Below, one piece after another: positions 1 to 4,926 of a DNA stretch of 5,809 nt. The position numbers were made by a program, and so were the translations under genes. Position 1 is the stretch's first letter. Each line of letters starts with the position of its first letter. Under the pieces are notes generated by a model. The model had not been told where the DNA came from, made no database searches, and saw nothing but the letters and a program-made list of their open reading frames with translations. Origin of the DNA: Clostridia bacterium (GTDB lineage Bacteria > Bacillota_A > Clostridia > Christensenellales > Aristaeellaceae); assembly GCA_017481185.1 (NCBI GenBank), contig JAFUPO010000189.1, forward strand, positions 1 to 5,809. Reading direction: 5' to 3'.

Positions 1-434
1 ACGCAGCCTACTACCTGCTGTCCCGGCTGATCAGTAGGGTCGCTGGCGAAAGGCTGGATTCCTTGCTCTGGCGCAGATTGCTGAAACCCATGGGCTTTGG
101 CGAGATCGCTTGGAGCCGCTGCCCGCTGGAGCATCCCCTTGGGGCGACAGGGTTCTATGCCCGGGTGAAGGACATTGTAAAGCTGGGCGCAATGTATATG
201 AATGAGGGCCGGTTTGAAGGGCAGCAGCTGCTTTCGCCCGCATGGGTTGCCCAAACGCTTCAGCGCGGGTATGAATTCCATCCCATGGGCAGCCCCCGGC
301 TTATCGGCAAGGGGGGGATGTATGGGCAAGGCGTGGTATTCGCCCCGGAGAAGGGCTTTGCCGCCGCCTGGCATGCCTACGACCTGAACCATGGCGGCAA
401 CGAGGTTGTTCGCGTACTGGCACAGTACGCATAA
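1..434 (+). CDS. Serine hydrolase, class C beta-lactamase-like (5'-truncated)
   Basis: This is the C-terminal 143 residues of a protein whose start lies outside the window; the frame is open from base 3 and stops at TAA 432-434. The opening residues AAYYLLSRLISRVAGE match the helix that follows the Tyr-x-Asn catalytic motif in beta-lactamase-related serine hydrolases (PF00144). The first two bases, AC, would complete an AAC (Asn) codon. Further on come LLKPMGF (residues 26-32), a 'latest common domain' stretch GATGFYARVKDIVKLGAMYM and a GKGGMYGQ motif near residue 105, which resembles the GxxGQ box that replaces KTG in this family. The catalytic Ser-x-x-Lys is upstream and not visible. The family includes D-aminopeptidases, esterases and penicillin-binding-like enzymes, so the substrate is unknown. 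It lies 50 bases before the transporter genes on the same strand and may share their transcript. A run of seven G at 311-317 does not break the frame. Confidence 0.85.
   Translation, partial: AAYYLLSRLISRVAGERLDSLLWRRLLKPMGFGEIAWSRCPLEHPLGATGFYARVKDIVKLGAMYMNEGRFEGQQLLSPAWVAQTLQRGYEFHPMGSPRLIGKGGMYGQGVVFAPEKGFAAAWHAYDLNHGGNEVVRVLAQYA
412..430. promoter_or_regulatory. Perfect 8-bp inverted repeat at the hydrolase 3' end
   Basis: GCGTACTG (412-419) and CAGTACGC (423-430) are exact reverse complements separated by GCA. The repeat covers the last codons of the hydrolase and ends two bases before its stop codon. No T-rich run follows, so it is not an ordinary intrinsic terminator. It could be an RNA hairpin that protects or delimits the upstream message, or a dyad bound by a regulator of the transporter genes. 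The symmetry is seen directly; the function is not known, and coding constraint alone could produce it. Confidence 0.4.
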
Positions 435-444
435 GCAACGTATA

Positions 445-462
445 TCGGCGCGGATGCGCTGA
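445..462 (+). promoter_or_regulatory. Leader hairpin upstream of the binding-protein ribosome site
   Basis: TCGGCGC (445-451) can pair with GCGCTGA (456-462), with one G-T pair, closing a GGAT tetraloop. The 7-bp stem ends eight bases before the AGGAGG at 471-476, so it leaves the ribosome site free. A stem in this place could stabilise the 5' part of the message or mark a processing point. It would be transcribed only if the transcript starts upstream, for example with the hydrolase gene. Confidence 0.3.
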
Positions 463-484
463 AAGAATAAAGGAGGCACATCGC

Positions 485-1999
485 ATGAAGAAACTCTTGG
501 CTCTCTGTATGGCGATCATGATGCTGTGCGGCTCTCTGACCGCGCTGGCAGAGGAACCCATGATCATCAACATCGCTCGTGGTGGCGACACCACCACCAT
601 GGATCCCATCTTCGCAGGCGACAACGTGGACATTTGGGTCATGAACCTGGTGTTTGAGGGCCTGGTTCGCTCTACCCCTGACGGCAAGAGTGTCGAGCCC
701 TGCCTGGCCACCAGCTGGGAAGTAAGCGAGGACGGATTGACCTACACCTTCCATTTGCGCGAGGGCGTGAAGTTCTCCAACGGTGAACCCGTCAAGGCAG
801 AGGACTGGGAATACAGCCTTGAGCGCTCCATCAACGAGGGCGCCTGGAGCTCCCTTATCTCTTGCATCGACGATGTGGTGGTCGTGGATGACAACACCAT
901 CGACATCAAGCTGAAAACCCCCTCCGGCGCGCTGCTGGCAAACCTTGCGGCCTTCTACTGCGTGGTCGTGCCCAAGGATTACTACGCTGCCAACGCCGCT
1001 GATGTTCTGGCCTCCGAGCCCATCGGCAGCGGCCCCTTCTATCTGGATAGCTGGGTGCCGGAAGAGAATATGTGCTTCAAGAAGAATCCCTACTATTGGG
1101 AGGAGGGCAAGCCCCAGGCAACGGAAATCAATTTCCGCGTCGTGCCGGATGACAACACCCGCGTTATGCAGCTTCAGTCCGGCCAGGTGGATGCCATCAC
1201 CGGCATCAGCGCCCAGATGAAGGTTATGCTGGAGGCTACCCCCGATGTGAAGGTAACGGAGTTTGAATCCACTCACGTCAATTACATCTCCATGAACTAC
1301 ACCAGCGAAAAGCTCAACGATGTGCGCGTTCGCCAGGCGCTTAGCTACGGCACCAACCGCGACGACATCATCATGGCGGTGTATGATGGCATGGGTTCCC
1401 GCTGCACCTCCATCGTGTGGCCTGCTGCGCCCCATTTCAATCCCAACCTGCCCACCTATGATTACGATGTGGAAAAGGCCAAGGCGCTGCTGGCTGATGC
1501 CGGTATGGAAAACCTTGAGCTGGATCTGATCATCACTGCCGGTTCCCCCGAGGATCTGATGATGGCTACCATTCTCAAAGCCCAGTGGGAGAAGATTGGC
1601 GTAACCCTGAACATTCAGCAGCTGGATTCTGCCGCCCGCCGCGAGCATCGCAACGGCCTGACCTTTGAAATCCTGCTTAACTACTTCACCTCCGACATCA
1701 TCGACACCTCCGAAAATCTGGAGATGTTCTGCTACGATGAAAACTACAACTGCTGGCATCTGGGTTGGAATGGCCCTGAGCAGCAGCGGGCAGAGGATCT
1801 CGTCCGCGCCGCCGGCGCCACCAACGACGAGGAAGTTCGTATGAAGAACTATCAGGAAGCCCAGCTGATCTTCGCCGAGCAGGCGCTGATTATCCCCATC
1901 AACTGCGTGCCCACCACCATCGCCGTGCGCAGCAACATCGAGGGCTTCATCCAGACGCCTCTGGGCAACTATCTGTTCAATGACCTCGTGAAGAAGTAA
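485..1999 (+). CDS. Peptide-type ABC transporter substrate-binding protein (SBP family 5)
   Basis: The 504-residue protein is an extracellular solute receptor of the DppA/OppA family (PF00496), of usual length. Residues 1-22 form a signal peptide: MKKLL, a hydrophobic core to about 20, then ALA|EE, a type I cleavage site. No lipobox is present; C8 and C15 are both preceded by Leu. The family pattern follows: EPCLATSWEVSEDG (71-84), TFHLREGVKFSNG (88-100), IGSGPFYL (180-187), NPYYW (201-205), RVRQALSYGTNRDDI (281-295) and VEKAKALLADAG (329-340). TSDIIDTSEN (402-411) aligns with the GDNGDP-like loop whose Asp binds the ligand amino group in DppA, making D404 the likely equivalent (inference). 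AGGAGG at 471-476, eight bases before the ATG, fixes the start. The ligand cannot be told from sequence; a peptide is likeliest. The mature protein has eight cysteines, many for an exported protein. No TTA, CTA or TCA codon occurs, which fits a highly expressed gene. Confidence 0.96.
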   Translation: MKKLLALCMAIMMLCGSLTALAEEPMIINIARGGDTTTMDPIFAGDNVDIWVMNLVFEGLVRSTPDGKSVEPCLATSWEVSEDGLTYTFHLREGVKFSNGEPVKAEDWEYSLERSINEGAWSSLISCIDDVVVVDDNTIDIKLKTPSGALLANLAAFYCVVVPKDYYAANAADVLASEPIGSGPFYLDSWVPEENMCFKKNPYYWEEGKPQATEINFRVVPDDNTRVMQLQSGQVDAITGISAQMKVMLEATPDVKVTEFESTHVNYISMNYTSEKLNDVRVRQALSYGTNRDDIIMAVYDGMGSRCTSIVWPAAPHFNPNLPTYDYDVEKAKALLADAGMENLELDLIITAGSPEDLMMATILKAQWEKIGVTLNIQQLDSAARREHRNGLTFEILLNYFTSDIIDTSENLEMFCYDENYNCWHLGWNGPEQQRAEDLVRAAGATNDEEVRMKNYQEAQLIFAEQALIIPINCVPTTIAVRSNIEGFIQTPLGNYLFNDLVKK

Positions 2000-2016
2000 G
2001 CTGCCTTTAACCCAGC

Positions 2017-2051
2017 GGGGTCGCTGCTGCAATACGCGGCGACCCCTCTTT
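2017..2051 (+). terminator. Terminator-like hairpin between binding-protein and permease genes
   Basis: GGGGTCGCTGC (2017-2027) pairs with GCGGCGACCCC (2036-2046), with one G-T pair, around an 8-base loop, and is followed by TCTTT. The stem starts 17 bases after the stop codon of the binding-protein gene. The T-run is short and interrupted, so readthrough is expected. The likely effect is partial termination or protection of the binding-protein message, giving more receptor than permease. This is a common arrangement in importer operons, as with the repeats after malE. Confidence 0.6.
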
Positions 2052-2075
2052 CCAATTTATGATTCTGGCGAAATA

Positions 2076-2096
2076 CAACACAACGGGCAGGTGTTG
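2076..2096 (+). promoter_or_regulatory. Hairpin overlapping the weak ribosome site of the first permease
   Basis: CAACAC (2076-2081) is the exact reverse complement of GTGTTG (2091-2096), with a 9-base loop AACGGGCAG. The only plausible ribosome site for the permease ATG at 2102 is AGGTG (2089-2093), a partial match to AAGGAGGTG. Its last three bases fall in the stem. The structure could lower permease translation compared with the binding protein, which has an open AGGAGG. A 6-bp stem is modest, so this is a suggestion. Confidence 0.35.
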
Positions 2097-2101
2097 ATAG
2101 C

Positions 2102-3043
2102 ATGAAGCAGTTCAATTATATCCTCAAGCGCGTTCTGCAAATGATCCCGGTGCTGTTTCTTGTAACGGTGATCATTTTCTGGGGGATTCGTTTGATCCCC
2201 GGCAACCCTGCGCTGACTGTGCTGGGTGAGAAAGCGCCCCAATCCGCCATCGAAGCGATGGAGAAAAAGATGGGGCTTGACCAGCCCATCTGGAAGCAGT
2301 ACCTGCTGTATATGCAGGGCATCTTTCAGGGGGATCTAGGCACCTCTATTCGTTTGAAGCAGCCGGTGCTCAAACTGTTTCAGGAGCGGTCGGTGGTAAC
2401 GATTACCTACACAGTCATGAGCACCCTCTTCACCCTTATTATCGGTATTCCTGCCGGATATATCGCCGGCATTACGAAAAAAGGCATGGTGAGCAAGAGC
2501 ATCACCTCTACCTCGCTGGTGTTTCTGTCGCTGCCTGAGTTCTGGTTTGCCATTTTGCTTCTGTTCTTCTTTGGATTGAAGCTGAGCTGGGTGCCTGTGG
2601 GCGGCTGGGGCAATACGTGGCCGGAGCACATCTATTCTATGCTGCTTCCTGCCTTCACCGGCGCCATTGGCTCAGTAGGCCTGCTGGTCCGCAACATCCA
2701 GGCGGGCGTTCAGAAGATTCTGGCACGCGACTATGTGGACTTTGCTCGAAGCAAGGGCTTGGCCAAGCCGCTGATCCGTTCTCGCTACGTGCTTAAGAAC
2801 GTGATGGTTTCTACCATCACACTCATTGCCATGCGTATCACTTCCACCCTGGGCGGCTCGGTGGTTATTGAGACCGTCTTTGCGCTGCCTGGGTTGGGTT
2901 CCATGCTGGTCAACGCTATCAACGGCCGGGATTACATCCTTGTGCAGGGTACAGTTCTTCTGTACGCGGTCATCGTGCTGGTGGTGACGCTGATCACCGA
3001 TATCACCTATTCCTTCATCGACCCTCGCGTCAAGCTGCAGTGA
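2102..3043 (+). CDS. dppB: Peptide-type ABC transporter permease, DppB/OppB family
   Basis: The 313-residue integral membrane protein forms one half of the import channel. The OppB-type N-terminus has a first membrane helix at about 9-31 ending RLIPGNPA (30-37), then GLDQPIWKQYLLY (58-70) and GDLGTSI (77-83), all family hallmarks. Further helices lie at about 98-122, 134-160, 176-196, 236-262 and 279-304. The EAA loop, which contacts an ATPase, is DYVDFARSKGL (210-220) through VLKN (230-233). ETVFALPGLGSMLVNAI (257-273) and the C-terminal IDPRVKLQ are also typical of BPD_transp_1 (PF00528) proteins of this subfamily. The ATG has only a weak AGGTG site (2089-2093) but marks the expected N-terminus. 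The gene lies 102 bases after the binding-protein gene, across two hairpins, and 16 bases before the partner permease. The symbol denotes the family, not a proven dipeptide substrate. Confidence 0.96.
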   Translation: MKQFNYILKRVLQMIPVLFLVTVIIFWGIRLIPGNPALTVLGEKAPQSAIEAMEKKMGLDQPIWKQYLLYMQGIFQGDLGTSIRLKQPVLKLFQERSVVTITYTVMSTLFTLIIGIPAGYIAGITKKGMVSKSITSTSLVFLSLPEFWFAILLLFFFGLKLSWVPVGGWGNTWPEHIYSMLLPAFTGAIGSVGLLVRNIQAGVQKILARDYVDFARSKGLAKPLIRSRYVLKNVMVSTITLIAMRITSTLGGSVVIETVFALPGLGSMLVNAINGRDYILVQGTVLLYAVIVLVVTLITDITYSFIDPRVKLQ

Positions 3044-3059
3044 AAGGAGGACGGCTATT

Positions 3060-3896
3060 ATGGCAGGCAAATCCAGCAAGCTCAAAAGCGGCAAGCCCGT
3101 ATCCCTCATTATTGGCGGCGTGCTGTTCTCCGTAATTCTTCTCATGGCGCTCTTCCCCCAGCTGTTTACCTCCTATAACCCTTATGAGCTGGACTTGATG
3201 AACACCCTCAAGCCGCCCAGCGCCGAGCACTGGTTCGGCACGGACAACTATGGGCGCGATGTATTTGCCCGCGTGGTCTACGGCGCGCGCATTGACCTGA
3301 CCATCGGCTTCCTTGCGATGATCGTGCCCTTCTTCGTGGGCAGCTTCATCGGTCTGCTGGCGGGCTATCATGGCAAGTGGGTGGACGCGATTATCATGCG
3401 CGTGCAAGACGTGATGACCGCCTTTCCCTTCACCATCCTGGTTATCGCCATCGTGACCATCCTGGGGGCTAATATCTCCAACTTATATATTGCCATCTGG
3501 CTGGTAGGATGGCGCGATTATACAAAGCTCGTCCGCTCCGAGGTGCTGGTGGAAAAGAACAGCGAGTATGTCCTCGCTGCCCGTTCATTGGGCTATTCCA
3601 ACGCCCGCATCATGTTCCGCCATATTCTGCCTAACACGATTAACGCTGCGGTCGTTTACGCTGTCAGCGACGTGATGCTGTGTATGCTCATGGGCGCGTC
3701 GCTGTCATTCCTTGGGCTGGGCGTTCAGCCGCCCACGCCGGAATGGGGCGCCATCATCGCCGAGGGAAGGCCCTACATCCTCAACGCATGGTGGATCTGC
3801 GCCTTGCCCGGTGTGGCCCTGGCGATTACTGGCACGGCGCTGAGCCTGCTGGGCGAAGGCCTGTCCCATATACTGACCAATGACGGACGCAAGTGA
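3060..3896 (+). CDS. dppC: Peptide-type ABC transporter permease, DppC/OppC family
   Basis: The 278-residue protein is the second channel subunit and pairs with the DppB-type protein. It has a short cytoplasmic tail, a first membrane helix at about 15-37, and the OppC-type motif EHWFGTDNYGRDVFARVVYG (56-75). More helices follow at about 82-103, 117-137, 139-153, 193-217 and 243-266. The EAA loop is EYVLAARSLGYSN (169-181) through HILPN (188-192). SLSFLGLGVQPPTPEWG (214-230) and the final ALPG/LLGEGL segment are strongly conserved in the family. The tail reads SHILTNDGRK instead of the common RDxLDPR ending, a small divergence. AGGAGG at 3045-3050, directly after the stop codon of the preceding permease, sits nine bases before the ATG. 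The spacing suggests coupled translation within one operon. Confidence 0.96.
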   Translation: MAGKSSKLKSGKPVSLIIGGVLFSVILLMALFPQLFTSYNPYELDLMNTLKPPSAEHWFGTDNYGRDVFARVVYGARIDLTIGFLAMIVPFFVGSFIGLLAGYHGKWVDAIIMRVQDVMTAFPFTILVIAIVTILGANISNLYIAIWLVGWRDYTKLVRSEVLVEKNSEYVLAARSLGYSNARIMFRHILPNTINAAVVYAVSDVMLCMLMGASLSFLGLGVQPPTPEWGAIIAEGRPYILNAWWICALPGVALAITGTALSLLGEGLSHILTNDGRK

Positions 3897-3897
3897 G

Positions 3898-3904
3898 AGG
3901 AGGG
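3898..3904 (+). promoter_or_regulatory. Ribosome binding site that sets the first ATPase start
   Basis: AGGAGGG begins two bases after the preceding permease stop codon. AGGAGG (3898-3903) lies six bases before the ATG at 3910. This favours 3910 over the in-frame ATG at 3880, which lies inside the permease gene, has no comparable site and would add ten charged residues (MTDASERRER). Confidence 0.85.
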
Positions 3905-3909
3905 AACGT

Positions 3910-4926
3910 ATGCAGGAACCGTTGATGAGCGTGCGTGACCTGCGCACCTATTTCCTCAATGGCAAAAAAATTGTTCGCGCAGTGGACGGGGTATCCTTTG
4001 ATGTAATGAAGGGCGAGATATTTGGCTTGGTGGGCGAAAGCGGCTGCGGCAAGAGCGCCACCTGCCGCTCGCTGATCCGGCTGATTCAGTCCTCCGGCGA
4101 AATCGTTGGCGGACAGATACTTTATGACAACAAGGACATCGCCCAGCTCTCTGAGAAGGCGATGGCTTCCATCCGGGGGCGAGAGATCGGCATGATCTTC
4201 CAGGAGCCCATGAATACGCTGAACCCTGTTACAACCGTGGGCAGCCAGCTGATGGAGGTTTTTCGGCCGCTGAAGCTATCCCGGGAGGATCAGACCCGCC
4301 GCGCGGTTGAGATGCTGCGCCTGGTAGGCATTGCATCCCCTCAGACGCGGCTGAAGGACTATCCGCACCAGTTCTCCGGCGGGATGCGTCAGCGCGCCAT
4401 GATCGCCATCGCTCTGGCGGCCCAGCCGAAGCTCCTCCTTGCCGACGAACCCACCACGGCCCTGGACGTGACCATTCAGGATCAGATCATTAAGCTCCTT
4501 TTGCAATTGCGGGATCAGCTGCATATGAGCATGATTCTTGTTACGCATGATTTGGGCGTGGCCTCCCGTATGTGCAATCGTATTGCCGTTATGTATGCCG
4601 GGCGCATTATGGAGCTGGCCCCCGCCCGCGACCTGTTTTACACCCCCCGCCATCCCTACACCCTGGGGCTGATGCGCTCTATGCCGCTTTCCGGCAAGGG
4701 GGTGCGGCTGGAGCCCATCAGCGGTATGCCGCCCAATCTGGCGCAGGAAATCAAGGGCTGCCCCTTTGCGCCGCGCTGCGCCTATGCCTCGGATCGTTGC
4801 TGCACCGAGCTCCCCGAATTGCAGGAGATCGCCCCGGGTCACAGCACCCGCTGCCATCATGCGCAGGCGCTGGAGGGCGAGAGCTTCCTCACCCAAACCC
4901 GAAAGGCGGTGAACGCTCGTGACTGA
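3910..4926 (+). CDS. dppD: Peptide-type ABC transporter ATPase, DppD/OppD family
   Basis: The 338-residue cytoplasmic ATPase is one of two that drive the importer. From the chosen ATG the motifs are: Walker A GESGCGKS (42-49), Q-loop Q98 in IFQEP, signature SGGMRQR (156-162), Walker B LLLADEP (175-181) with D179 and E180, D-loop ALD (184-186) and switch H213. All residues needed for hydrolysis are present. The C-terminal oligopeptide-transporter domain follows, with RHPYTLGLM (247-255) and cysteines C284, C290, C297/C298 and C315 in CPFAPRC and RCCTE contexts. In this subfamily such cysteines can hold an iron-sulfur cluster, as reported for some DppD proteins. The start was chosen because of the ribosome site at 3898-3904; the N-terminus (QEPL) also resembles that of the next ATPase (REPL). 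An A7 tract at 3964-3970 encodes Lys-Lys without harming the frame. The final bases overlap the next gene. Confidence 0.96.
   Translation: MQEPLMSVRDLRTYFLNGKKIVRAVDGVSFDVMKGEIFGLVGESGCGKSATCRSLIRLIQSSGEIVGGQILYDNKDIAQLSEKAMASIRGREIGMIFQEPMNTLNPVTTVGSQLMEVFRPLKLSREDQTRRAVEMLRLVGIASPQTRLKDYPHQFSGGMRQRAMIAIALAAQPKLLLADEPTTALDVTIQDQIIKLLLQLRDQLHMSMILVTHDLGVASRMCNRIAVMYAGRIMELAPARDLFYTPRHPYTLGLMRSMPLSGKGVRLEPISGMPPNLAQEIKGCPFAPRCAYASDRCCTELPELQEIAPGHSTRCHHAQALEGESFLTQTRKAVNARD
3973..4056 (+). repeat. Direct repeat copy 1, Walker A region of the first ATPase
   Basis: These 84 bases code VRAVDGVS through the end of Walker A (residues 22-49 of the first ATPase). By hand alignment they match 67 of 84 bases of 5024-5107 in the second ATPase, and 25 of 28 residues. 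The match reflects common descent of the two ATPases and codon-level conservation; it is not a mobile repeat. Confidence 0.7.
4904..4909 (+). promoter_or_regulatory. Ribosome binding site for the second ATPase, inside the first
   Basis: AGGCGG, one base off AGGAGG, lies in the last codons of the preceding ATPase gene, nine bases before the GTG at 4919. It supports that GTG over the later in-frame ATG at 4958, which has no such site. Confidence 0.6.

Noticed and set aside
417..446. Possible promoter CTGGCA, 18 bases, TATATC before the receptor gene
   Set aside because: Each box matches only four of six bases, and the -35 box lies inside the dyad, so chance cannot be excluded. Transcript 5' mapping would be decisive.
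527..532. C15 of the receptor as a lipoprotein cysteine
   Set aside because: The preceding residues are Met-Met-Leu; a lipobox needs a small residue at -1, and a clear ALA|EE cleavage site follows.
377..2032. A 551-codon open frame on the minus strand across the receptor gene
   Set aside because: It is aligned codon to codon with the receptor gene and is open only because that gene avoids TTA, CTA and TCA. Its product is rich in His, Gly, Val and Asp with no recognisable domain, while the + strand product is a clear family member with a strong ribosome site.
2058..2063. TATGAT, a good -10 box, before the first permease
   Set aside because: No -35-like sequence lies at the right distance; the 17-base position falls on CGCGGC inside the hairpin stem, and there is no extended -10 TG.
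3880..3909. Upstream in-frame ATG as start of the first ATPase
   Set aside because: It would overlap the permease gene by 17 bases, has no ribosome site, and adds a charged stretch (MTDASERRER) that is in fact the permease end plus the AGGAGG site read in another frame.
4276..4896. A 206-codon minus-strand frame opposite the first ATPase gene
   Set aside because: The + strand carries all ABC ATPase motifs in order; the minus product shows no family features and looks like a shadow of biased codon use.
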